DNA from: Sipunculus nudus | Lineage: Eukaryota; Annelida; Sipuncula; Golfingiida; Sipunculidae | Length of the DNA: 64,000 nt | Direction: 5' to 3' | Assembly (NCBI GenBank): GCA_026874595.1 | Contig: CM049311.1 | Span: 47,309,676-47,373,675, forward strand | In this document: positions 12,601-19,760 of the stretch, one piece after another | Layout: each line of letters opens with the position of its first letter | How positions within the stretch are numbered: the stretch's first letter is position 1 | Notes under the pieces: model-generated | The model's database searches: none | What the model was told of the DNA's origin: nothing | Seen by the model: the letters and a program-made list of their open reading frames with translations, nothing else | Position numbers and translations under genes: made by a program

Positions 12601-15600
12601 GAGTACACATGGGCTGTAAGTATATCCAGCCAGAAAATCACTGCTAAATCTAATCATAATCTTCACAGGCATCACTTACTACCTATGTTACTCATAGTGC
12701 AGTATATTATTATATTAGTCAAAGCATGATTACTAGTAGGACAAATATTCCTCTAATAATAATTTTATGAATAATTGGTCATTGAACCAAGGCTGAAAGT
12801 AACATTTTTTCTGATCTAGTCAATAGATGCCACACTCCAGGACTGTTCATGCTTCATTTGCATATGATATAGACATTACAAAATATTTCATAGATTTAGT
12901 ATAGCACCATTTTGGCCCTCTGACATAGAGGTCTACCTTGGACATAGATGTCTACTGCAAATATTTTGTCAGTTTTTACAATGCTTTATGGCCTACATGT
13001 ACATATACAATGTCTTTTAACATAAACCAGACCAGTCTTTAGGTATGTTTGTGTACTTTCTTACAAAATTTGCAAGAAAAATTCCATTGTAATTCAGCAT
13101 ATTGGTAAATCCCTCAGCATGTCTGTTGAATTTCTGACCACATGAATACAAGCATAGCTTGCCTGGATTAATGGACGATGGGCAACTTTTTTGCAACACA
13201 GGAAATGACTTGTTACCATATGATTGATTCTCACCTTGGTTCTGTATTCTGTGGTGTTTATTCATCTCTGGTGACCTAATGTTAAGATAAACTGTTTACA
13301 ATATCAATGCAGTAGGATGGATGCCTATTGCAGTGCATTTCTCAATATTATAAGTGCCAGGACCCAAGTAGGCTTCCCAGTCCAGTATAAATACCTACTG
13401 AATCATATATTCATGGCTATGATATAATACAAGTATATGTAGTTTTCTCGATACTCAGTCTAAATAATTTATCTGCTCTTTTATATTTAAAAAATGTCCA
13501 TGAATAGCCACACAGCTTGTTCCATGGTTCTTATATGCATGCTTAATGTGCTAAGCCTTTGTTCAGCATAATTTAATTTTGTTGCAGTGAGACCCTATGT
13601 CTGTGAACAGTGTGACAAAGCATACAAAGAGTCCTACCAGCTCAAGCGCCATCTGGAGACCCATTCAGGAGTCAAGAATCACCAGTGTCCAGTATGTTGA
13701 TATTTCATTCAGTTTTCAGTATTGAGTCATAATGGTCCATTGTAATAAAGGTAGAAACTAGTGGATGAAGGGCCATTTACACAGGTATCCTTAACAGAGG
13801 TTGCCATATGTATTCATACATTAGCATCTCGAGGGCTTTTGTCACTACTGTCATGTATGCATGAACTATTTAATTATCCTTTTCGCTACAAAGTTGCAAA
13901 GGGGATATAGTAACACCTCTGTGCGTCCACCTGTCCGTCTGTCCGTCCAGAATAGGCTTGATGATCAATTTCAAGTCAAAACCGTTTCACCAAAACCTTT
14001 CATCTTGCACATATGGCTCACCCACCCATAGATAAAGAACCCAATTGATTTTGAGGTCACTAGGTCACAGCCACAGGGCCCACTTCTTGAAAAAGCTTGT
14101 GGACCAATTTTAGGCCAATCCATTTGACCAAACCGTTCATCTTGAAAATATGGCTCATCCACCCATGGATGAAGAACCCTATTTAGTTTGAGGTCACAGG
14201 GGCAAAGGTCAAGGCCAGAGAGCTGCCCTCCTCATTTTCACACTGAGTAATACACCCATTTTAATTATGCCTCATGCAAAGGGATACTTAGCTTTGCAGT
14301 GCCCTTATTTATTTATTTATTATTAAGTTCCTACAAAACTTTGCATACAAAACTGTACAATGCATCTGTTCATCAAGATGCTTCCATGAGGTTTGATTGT
14401 TTTTAGCTCAACTCTGGTCATTTTCATACAGCACTGTAACAAGTACTACTTGACCAAGATATCCCTGTTCCATTCTAAGTGATTAATTTTCATACAGCAC
14501 TGAAACAAGTACTACTTGACCAAGATATCCCTGTCCCATTCTAAGTGATTAATTTTCATACAGCACTGAAACAAGTACTACTTGACCAAGATATCCCTGT
14601 CCACTTCTAAGTGATTCATTTTCTTTCAGCAACGTAACAAGTACTACTTGACCAAGATATCCCTGTCCCATTCTAAGTGATTAATTTTCTTACAGCAACG
14701 TAACAAGTACTACTTGACCAAGATATCCCTGTTCCATTCTAATTGATTAATTTTCTTACAGCAACGTAACAAGTACTACTTGACCAAGATATCCCTGTCC
14801 TATTCCAAGTGATTCATTTTCTTTCAGCACTGTAACAAGTACTACTTGACCAAGATATCCATGTCCCATTCTAAGTGATTAATTTTCTTACAGCACTGTA
14901 ACAAGTGCTACATGCCCAAGATATCTCTGTCCCATTCTTAGTGATTCATTTTCTTTCAGCACTGTAACAAGTACTACCTGACCAAGATATCCCTGTCCCA
15001 TTCTAAGTGATTCATTTTCTTTTAGCACTGTTACAATTACTACTTGACCAAGATATCTCTGTCCCATTCTAAGTGATTCGTTTTCTTTCAGCACTGTAAC
15101 AAGTACTACCTGACCAAGATATCCCTGTCCCATTCTTAGTGATTCATTTTCTTTCAGCACTGTAACAAGTTCTACCTAACCAAGATATCCCTGTCTCAGC
15201 ACATGAAGTCACACACCTGTATGTTCCACTGTGAGATCTGTCAGAAGAGCTTTGGTAGTTACTCAGGTTTCATGTGAGTATCATCAGATCTGTATTTTAA
15301 GTTCATACTGTAAGATCATGTGATTCATCAATTCAGGGATCAGCATCTGTTGTGAATCATCCACCATCTGTTTGCAAATATATAAAAATCTGCTGCAGCT
15401 ATCAGCACAAAATTTAACAGACATGCAGATCATGTGATTAATATGCAAAAATAACCTTTTGTGATGTCATTCTCTGAATGCTTTCATTTCCTGTTCTAGG
15501 GCCCACAAAGTGATGCACGATGAGAGTTATGGAGGATACAAATGTGACATCTGTTGGAAGACTCTGCATACCAAGGGCAGGTAATGACATCTTAGTAAAT

Positions 15601-18600
15601 GTAAAATATAACAGCAAAGCAGAAGGTGTACGCATAACTTTTTCAAATAGGAGAATTTGCCCACAGTGGGGCTGCCTATCAGGAAAATGTTAATCTGTAT
15701 TATCAGGCTAAGTTACATTTAATTAGTTATAAAATTAGATTGAAATATCTGGAGAAATGCTAAGATTGATTATCATAGGAGTATATTAAGTACAGATGTT
15801 TTACAACAAAAACTTTTGGAAATATTTTCCAAATAACTGGCAGCAAACTTTTGATTTTTGTCATAGCCATCAATAGTTGTGGTGGTCTTCTGACTTTGAT
15901 TGATACATCAGACATATTTTTTATTTTTTAGTTATTATGTCTCCCCCCTCCAGAGGAGACGTGTTGTTTTCATAGCCATCATCTGTCGTCGTCAGTCATT
16001 GTTGTCTTTGTAGGATATCTTGTGAATGAGATATCCTTTGAAGGGCTGCACATTTTCCCCCAAATTTTAAACACAATTTGTTTCAAACAAAATCTCGGAG
16101 GAGGTTGAAAACTGATGACCTTGACTTTCATCTTCTAGGTCAAATCTGCCAAAATGTAAAATTATTGTTAACCACATAACTTTTGAAGTTTTTCACATTT
16201 TGTCATCAAATTTGGTACACAACTTTTTCAACAAAAGTTCTTGGATGAGTGCGAAAACTGGCCACCTTGTTTAGGATCTTCAAGGTCAAATAAGACGAAT
16301 TATAGATATTGTTTGTAGGATATCTTGTAGACAAGATAACTTTTGAAGGGCTGCACATTTCCCCCCAAATTTGAAACAATTTGTTTCAAACAGAATCTTG
16401 GACAAGTTTGAAAACAGTTGACCTTGACCTTCATCTTCTAGGTCAAATCTGCCAAAGTGTAAAATTATTGTGAACCCCATAACTTTTGAAGTTTTTCACA
16501 TTTTATCATCAAATTTGGTACACAACTTGTTTAACAAAGTATTTGGATGAGGTGGAAAACTGGCAACCTTGACTAGGATCTTCAAGGTCATATAAGCTGA
16601 TTTATAGTTGTTGTCTTGTGAATTAAGTATTGCGAATTCTTTTACCTCTGATTAGACACACAAATGGTTTCTACTGATTTCTGAGAATAGTATAGGTACT
16701 GAATACCTTGACCTTGATTTTCAAGGTCAAATCTGTGCAATTCATGGATTACTGTGACCCCCATAATTTTAGAAGTACTGAAAATTTTTCTTCAAAAGTG
16801 ACACACCATTTCTTTCTGCCAAAATCTTGGGAGATTTTGAAAACTGGTGACCTTGATCTTGAAGGTCAAATCTGCTAACCTCTAGATTGTTTTGAGATAG
16901 TGCATATCTTTGCCACTAATGTTTTGGGATAGCCCATTTCGGTTAGACATATCTGTTTTTGTAAAAACAAAGCAATTCTAATCTTACCATTGATTCCTTG
17001 AAGCAGATACACATTCTTCTGTTGTAGGGGTTTGTTTCCTTTAATTGTTTTTGCCATCATAAACCTCAGGTCATTAATTCTCAATAAATAATATCCATGA
17101 TGTTCAGCTGTGGTCTTTATTAAAGATTTGTGCATATTGTCTCTATGATCCATAATAACTGATGATCAGTCTTGTTTTCTTTAAATTAACTTATTTGACA
17201 AGCTGTATGGTTTATGATATGCTCTTACAGCTTGATCCGCCACAAAACTGTAGCACACAGTGATGAGAGGCCCTTCATCTGTGAAGTTTGCAGCAGAGGG
17301 TACAAGACCAAGAAAGACTTGAGGGTATGTATTGTTCCTTGCAGGGGAAACTTTTTGTCATTTCAGCTTCAGTTGTGTCACCATTGCTTAAAACCAACCA
17401 GTATGTAGCCATGATAACCCAAAAATTAATAGACAGATTCTTTAAAAATTTTAAATGTACATAAATATGAAAAAGAGGAATAGTCTTTATTGACCATGAC
17501 ATTGATTATGAGAGTGATCTTGACCTTGTATTGATCCATTAAGTGTGAAACTCAGGCAATTTGTATTTTCTGTAATTGATTATCCTGAAATTTGGTATGC
17601 CCAGTGATCTTAGATAGCTTTATTTATTGCATGAAACATTACCCCTAAAATGTTTTTCCCTTTATGCACAATTCACCTTACCAAGCCTGCCTTGTTTACC
17701 AGGGAAAGCAGACAGCTGAGCATATTTGACCCACGGGTCACTCACTTGTCTACTCTTGAGTACTTTTAGTACATTTTGGCGATTAGAAAGACCCATAACA
17801 ATAATTAAGAAACATTCTTATACATTCCCTGTCTTATGTTATATTTTCCTTTTATTCAGAACCACAAAATGGTCCACAGTGATGCCAAAGAGTTTCCATG
17901 CACCGTGTGTGATTACAAGGCCAAGAGGATTGAGAATCTGAGAGTTCACATGCGTCGTCATGCCACCACTAAACCTTTCAAATGTGGAGTGTGTGGTCGC
18001 GACTACACTCAACGACGAGCTCTGGAGCTTCATTTACGTCATCACGTCACAACAGGACATGTTGACAGTAAGACTTGTATCAAATGTGGAACAGCTTTCC
18101 AGTATCCAGAAATATATGAGGAACATATCCAAACTTGCCAAGGCAAGACAGCTATGACTGTGAAAGATGAAATGCTGGAAGTGGAAGTTGAGACCAGTGT
18201 TGGTCAAACCACGACCCCTGTAACAGGAGAGCAGCATGTCACAGTTTTCATGTGTGAGGAATGTAATTCTGTGTTTGCGACTCAGGACAGTCTGGCAGTC
18301 CACATACTGGCAGAGCATATGAAACATAATACAAATAATACAGTAACAGGACAGTCAGCAGACAGTCAGCAAACAGCTTTAATCATTGGTAGCACAAGCA
18401 CTCAATCTGCTTTGGACAGTGCCCATGTTGAGCAAATCACTGATAATATGCAAGCCATTATATCCATTCCTGGGTCAGAAGAGCTGACCCAAGTCACGAT
18501 ACCTAAAGAACAATATGTGTCTCTGATTACCCAGGATATGATCAACAACGACGTCACAACCACCTCAACATCCAGTCATTATGTCACTGTGACGGACCCA

Positions 18601-18741
18601 GCAACGTCAATGGAGACCATCGTTTCCATCGAAGGTCTGACGGGCACAAAACAAAGGGAGGAGGATGTAGTGACCAGTCAAAGTGTGGAAAGCCTTGTGG
18701 CTGTGGCAGGGACTGTAGAAGGCTCTGGAGTTTCAGAGTAA
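499..18741 (+). CDS. Multi-exon C2H2 zinc-finger protein gene, 3' part (13 exons)
   Basis: Thirteen exons join in matching phase to 809 codons plus TAA; the 5' end lies outside the window because the first exon starts inside a finger. The joined protein has 14 C2H2-type fingers with the C-X2-C-X12-H-X3/4-H spacing, plus the last half of another. In joined residues they start at 16, 276, 305, 333, 361, 390, 418, 444, 473, 502, 530, 558, 589 (C2HC) and 648. Residues 43-265 are an acidic, Ser/Thr-rich linker without fingers, and 670-809 form a Ser/Thr/Gln-rich acidic tail. Linkers such as HSGEKEFEC resemble the classic TGEKPF linker. From the family I infer a nuclear DNA-binding transcription regulator. 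I cannot name the orthologue. Introns are 226 to 4,228 bases long and contain mobile elements and tandem arrays. Confidence is high for the gene and exons, low for any specific target. Confidence 0.93.
887..2180 (+). repeat. 42-bp minisatellite, about 31 copies
   Basis: The unit includes GATTCTGAGACTC, CAGTAGAGACTACC and AGGTTCTCTCTA. The length of 42 is a multiple of three, and one plus-strand frame stays open from 887 to about 2,241, reading DSET-TVETTRFSL-like units with no start codon. Each unit contains TTCTCTCTAG, which looks like a polypyrimidine tract and acceptor. Further copies lie at 4,775-4,830 just before exon 2, so the array once reached that exon and was split by the element at 2,181-4,774. 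Confidence 0.95.
2181..4774 (+). mobile_element. Dispersed 2.6-kb repeat, copy 1, inserted in the minisatellite
   Basis: It begins with TTTTAGCTCAGCTGACT and a palindrome (AGCTCAG..TGACT-ATA-AGTCA..CTGAGCT), then a CCGTCCGT run, and ends near AGCTGAGCGCCATGACCC plus a TTGTTT run. Positions 2,190-3,640 are close to 22,284-23,700. Within that part a unit of about 680 bases is repeated twice (a CTGCCTAATATCAAAACCAC block at about 2,461 and 3,140). There is no coding capacity, so it is probably a non-autonomous element. The flanks are two halves of one 42-bp unit, which fixes the insertion. Confidence 0.8.
4775..4830 (+). repeat. Residual 42-bp minisatellite copies beside exon 2
   Basis: About one and a third units, with CTAGATTCTGAGACTC and then TTCTCTCTAGAT. 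They read in frame, without a stop, into exon 2. Acceptor-like TAG sites at 4,776-4,778 and 4,818-4,820 give the same phase as the exon 2 acceptor, so 5' extension of exon 2 is possible. Confidence 0.85.
4851..4988 (+). CDS. Zinc-finger gene exon 2
   Basis: The acceptor TTTTATAG ends at 4,850 and the donor GTAAGT starts at 4,989. It enters and leaves in phase 1. It encodes a linker rich in Thr, Gln and Lys (KALKDHIEIQGKP...) with no finger. Confidence 0.85.
5466..5698 (+). CDS. Zinc-finger gene exon 3, acidic linker
   Basis: The acceptor AG is at 5,464-5,465 and the donor GTACAG at 5,699. It is entered in phase 1 and left in phase 0. The product is strongly acidic and Ser/Val/Glu-rich (MEVEKVVLEEGETYE) with no finger; it may be an activation or interaction region, which is inference. 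Confidence 0.85.
5699..6430 (+). other. Intron 3
   Basis: AT-rich intron with a short CA run near 5,969-5,984. No repeat family recognised. Confidence 0.7.
6431..6549 (+). CDS. Zinc-finger gene exon 4
   Basis: The acceptor is TCTTTCAG ending at 6,430 and the donor GTGAGT at 6,550. It continues the finger-free linker (GQEQGSEVVPLCSGDS...) and ends in phase 2 in ...NTEMFK. Confidence 0.85.
7053..7519 (+). repeat. 29-bp minisatellite, about 16 copies
   Basis: The unit is CTCACACAGC plus TGTTACACAC plus TGCAGTCAT. Because 29 is not a multiple of three, all plus frames cycle through one another and a long open frame of 177 codons arises by chance. The unit matches the outer end of the fold-back element that follows, so the array seems to be an expansion of an element terminus. 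Confidence 0.93.
7500..7690 (+). mobile_element. Fold-back element, partial copy
   Basis: Contains TTACACACTGCAGTCA, then CTGCTTTGTATAACAAG, CCACCAGGGTTGGCACAGAG and a central palindrome (TGGTATCACATTG ... CATTGTGATACCA). The order and sequence match the arms of the element at 19,400-19,760. It is immediately followed by exon 5. Confidence 0.65.
7712..7893 (+). CDS. Zinc-finger gene exon 5
   Basis: The acceptor CATTAACAG ends at 7,711 and the donor GTATGC starts at 7,894. It encodes a basic, finger-free stretch (KKEFPRPMIKPEAG; SKKGRWINNQRYVHIDQMEP). I do not recognise a domain. The GC content and codon use look more coding-like than the flanks. It is entered in phase 2 and ends in phase 1. 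Confidence 0.85.
7894..8496 (+). other. Intron 5
   Basis: AT-rich intron; I see no repeat or gene in it. Confidence 0.7.
8497..8634 (+). CDS. Zinc-finger gene exon 6
   Basis: The acceptor TTTTAACAG ends at 8,496 and the donor GTAAGT starts at 8,635. It holds a full finger CKLC...HLEKDH and the cysteine half of the next (CDEC), so the intron splits that finger. Phase 1 at both ends. Confidence 0.93.
9107..9350 (+). repeat. Degenerate tandem copies of the exon 6 donor region
   Basis: Four or five copies at roughly 46-52-base spacing of the end of exon 6 and its intron start: ACTACAGCAGTAAG, GGATCCTTACAG and AACAAAATCTAAA. The best copy begins near 9,165 (ACTACAGTAGTAAGG) and keeps the AGTAAG donor core. 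Confidence 0.7.
9653..9753 (+). CDS. Zinc-finger gene exon 7
   Basis: The acceptor TTTTTCAG ends at 9,652 and the donor GTATGC starts at 9,754. It completes the CDEC finger (HKKIH), has linker SGEKEFE and the cysteine half of the CSLC finger. Leaves in phase 0. Confidence 0.93.
10310..10800 (-). pseudogene. LINE fragment (between endonuclease and reverse transcriptase)
   Basis: On the minus strand, one frame reads GDNKSFWKFVKSIKQDSTG then RPPLK, the K-x-FW-K-x-x-K-S motif typical of the linker between endonuclease and reverse transcriptase in CR1/Jockey-like non-LTR elements. Frames shift several times, so it is dead. Class is assigned from memory of the motif; exact clade unknown. Confidence 0.6.
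11522..11688 (+). repeat. Four tandem copies of the exon 8 acceptor region
   Basis: Units of 41-43 bases carry CATGTGTTATTTCAG followed by CTGACCAATCACATGA. The AG ends are at 11,543, 11,586, 11,627 and 11,670. This is the same sequence as the true exon 8 acceptor and first codons at 12,481-12,515. The true exon is separated from the array by a mobile element. Confidence 0.9.
11689..12477 (+). mobile_element. Dispersed element inserted between acceptor array and exon 8
   Basis: Starts TTTTTAGCCCTCAGCCC and ends with GGCTGAGGGCTTTTG...; AGCCCTCAGCC and GGCTGAGGGCT are exact inverted repeats. An internal unit (ACTTAGGAGCTCATTT / ACTTAGGAGCTTATTT) is repeated twice about 300 bases apart. No coding capacity; a non-autonomous, mollusc-type dispersed repeat. 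Confidence 0.7.
12498..12615 (+). CDS. Zinc-finger gene exon 8
   Basis: The acceptor CATTTCAG ends at 12,497 and the donor GTAAGT starts at 12,616. It completes the CSLC finger (LTNHMKHH) and holds one whole finger, CDTCGKGFNEKS...HVRRVH. Enters in phase 0, leaves in phase 1. A copy of its first 18 bases is repeated four times upstream. Confidence 0.94.
12616..13587 (+). other. Intron 8
   Basis: AT-rich intron. No gene or repeat family recognised. Confidence 0.7.
13588..13691 (+). CDS. Zinc-finger gene exon 9
   Basis: The acceptor TTGCAG ends at 13,587 and the donor GTATGT starts at 13,692. It holds finger CEQCDKAYKESY...HLETH and ends after the first cysteine and proline of the next finger (QCP), so the intron cuts between the two cysteines. 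Leaves in phase 0. Confidence 0.93.
13875..14325 (+). mobile_element. Dispersed repeat of the CTACAAAGT/GCAAAGGGG type
   Basis: Starts CGCTACAAAGTTGCAAAGGGG with CTGTCCGTCTGTCCGTCC soon after, and ends CAAAGGGATACTTAGCTTTGCAGTGCCC, an imperfect inverted terminus. Internally a block (TTCATCTTG...ATATGGCTCA.CCACCCAT) is repeated twice. Non-coding. I recall this type from bivalve genomes. Confidence 0.7.
14421..15157 (+). repeat. 66-bp array of 11 decoy copies of the exon 10 acceptor
   Basis: Each 66-base unit has a pyrimidine-rich tract, an AG acceptor (CTTTCAG or CATACAG), then the first 13 or so codons of exon 10 (CACTGTAACAAGTACTAC...) and then CCATTCTAAGTGATTAA, which stops the frame in many copies. 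The first acceptor ends at 14,431 and the period is exactly 66, reaching the true acceptor at 15,157. Most copies keep a usable-looking acceptor. Confidence 0.97.
15158..15273 (+). CDS. Zinc-finger gene exon 10
   Basis: The acceptor TTTCTTTCAG ends at 15,157 and the donor GTGAGT starts at 15,274. It completes finger CPHC...HMKSH and starts finger CEICQKSFGSYS. Only this copy of the repeated sequence continues into SQHMKSH, which identifies it as the real exon. Enters phase 0, leaves phase 2. Confidence 0.94.
15500..15580 (+). CDS. Zinc-finger gene exon 11
   Basis: The acceptor CTGTTCTAG ends at 15,499 and the donor GTAATG starts at 15,581. It completes the CEIC finger (AHKVMH) and opens finger CDICWKTLHTKG. 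Phase 2 at both ends. Confidence 0.93.
15935..16875 (+). mobile_element. Dispersed repeat of the GTCTCCC/GGAGAC type
   Basis: Begins TATGTCTCCCCCCTCCAGAG GAGAC, a hairpin. A unit of about 300 bases (GTAGGATATCTTGTGAATGAG ... TTCAAGGTCAAAT) is repeated at about 16,012 and 16,314 with a worn third part after 16,610. No coding capacity. The 3' limit is approximate. Confidence 0.65.
17231..17324 (+). CDS. Zinc-finger gene exon 12
   Basis: The acceptor CTCTTACAG ends at 17,230 and the donor GTATGT starts at 17,325. It completes the CDIC finger (LIRHKTVAH), linker SDERPFI, and starts finger CEVCSRGYKTKK. Enters in phase 2, leaves in phase 0. Confidence 0.93.
17325..17859 (+). other. Intron 12
   Basis: AT-rich. 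Around 17,713-17,740 it carries AGCTGAGCATATTTGACCCA, a worn version of the 3' end of the 2.6-kb element, so a related insertion probably ended here. Confidence 0.6.
17860..18741 (+). CDS. Zinc-finger gene terminal exon 13
   Basis: The acceptor TTTTATTCAG ends at 17,859 and the stop TAA is at 18,739-18,741. It completes the CEVC finger (NHKMVH), then encodes fingers CTVC, CGVC, a C2HC-type finger CIKC...HIQTC, and a separate C2H2 finger CEEC...HILAEH after a 38-residue gap. The tail of about 140 residues is rich in Thr, Ser, Gln, Val and acidic residues with no finger. GC content is higher than in the introns. Confidence 0.95.
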   Translation, partial: NHKMVHSDAKEFPCTVCDYKAKRIENLRVHMRRHATTKPFKCGVCGRDYTQRRALELHLRHHVTTGHVDSKTCIKCGTAFQYPEIYEEHIQTCQGKTAMTVKDEMLEVEVETSVGQTTTPVTGEQHVTVFMCEECNSVFATQDSLAVHILAEHMKHNTNNTVTGQSADSQQTALIIGSTSTQSALDSAHVEQITDNMQAIISIPGSEELTQVTIPKEQYVSLITQDMINNDVTTTSTSSHYVTVTDPATSMETIVSIEGLTGTKQREEDVVTSQSVESLVAVAGTVEGSGVSE

Positions 18742-19080
18742 ACCAGTGGTGGCAGGAAAACTCCAGTCTTTCAGAGTCAAAATGCTGGTGTTTCAGAGCT
18801 CCAGTGGTGGCAGGAAAATTCCAGTCTTTCAGAGCCAAAATGCTGGTGTTTCAGAGCTCCAGTGGTGGCAGGAAAACTCCAGTCTTTTAGAGTCAAAATG
18901 CTGGGCTTTTCCATTTAAGAAATAGTAGCAGGAAAACTCCAATGTTTCACAGCCAAAATGCTGGGGTGTCTGAGTTAAGAATTTGTAGCAGGGAAATTGC
19001 AGTATTTCAGAGTCAAAATGCCTGGGTTTCTGTTTTGTTAAATGGTAGTGGGAAAACTACAGTATTTCATACCGGTAGAC
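18727..19080 (+). repeat. 58-60-bp tandem array starting at the stop codon
   Basis: Six copies of a unit with TTTCAGAG, GGTGGCAGGAAAACTCCAGT and TCAAAATGCTGG. The block GGCAGGAAAA sits at 18,751, 18,809 and 18,867, and worn forms at 18,927, 18,987 and 19,047. The first copy contains the last codons and the TAA of the zinc-finger gene, so the 3' UTR has grown by duplication of the end of the reading frame. Confidence 0.93.
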
Positions 19081-19399
19081 AAAATGATGTTTGTAGTTGT
19101 TAAGCTTGTGGGTGTGAATTTTAATATTTTATGCAGGAAATGTGCAGAAAATTGAGCCTCCAGAGATGTAATGTTAATAGCAGTGGTAGAAAGTACAAGA
19201 AAAGGAAAGGTTGTGTTTCAGAAATTCAGCTGCGGATAGATTAAGAAATTTCCAAAATTAATGTGTTAATGGGAGTTGGATTTAAGAAGACATCAGCAAG
19301 TGTTTGGGAAGAATGTGTTTCAACAAGACAGTTAATGAGACAACAGTGTGAACCCTATCTTATTGATAGATGCTGACTGCTAGTTACACTTCACACACG
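19081..19399 (+). other. Probable 3' UTR or downstream flank
   Basis: No gene or repeat seen. I find no clear AATAAA close to the stop, so the polyadenylation site is not placed. Confidence 0.4.
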
Positions 19400-19760
19400 G
19401 GGGTTACACACTGCAGTCGTTCCATATCTCCTCCATTTTAACCACTGCTTCGTTTAGCAGGTTTTTCAGGGTCTCAACACCAGGACTAGCGCAGGTCAAA
19501 GGATCAATGAATCAAGACCAAAGGTCCAACACCAGGACTAGCACAGGTCAAAGGATCAATGAATCAAAACCAAAGAGAGGGGGTTGTTGCAGATTAAAAC
19601 ATGTATTAGGATGCACAGTGTGATACCACCCTCTTACTGGTCTGATTGCAATTGTTTGCTCTGTGTGAGCCCTGGTGGTGTAACCCGGAAAACCTTGCCT
19701 TACCAAGCAGGGGTTAAAATGAAGGAGATGTGCAAAACTGCTGCATGAGGAGTGTATCTG
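19400..19760 (+). mobile_element. Fold-back element with long inverted arms
   Basis: The left arm (about 19,405-19,530: CATATCTCCTCCATTTTAAC, GCTTCGTTTAGCAGG, CACCAGGACTAGC) is mirrored by the right arm (about 19,615-19,745: GTGTGATACCACCC, GAGCCCTGGTGGTG, GTTAAAATGAAGGAGATGTG). The left arm also has an internal duplication (CACCAGGACTAGC.CAGGTCAAAGGATCAATGAATCA with breaks, twice). No coding. The partial relative is at 7,500-7,690. Confidence 0.75.

Noticed and set aside
14888-15160. 90-codon minus-strand open frame with repeated KENESLRMGQ
   Set aside because: Antisense reading of the 66-bp acceptor array.
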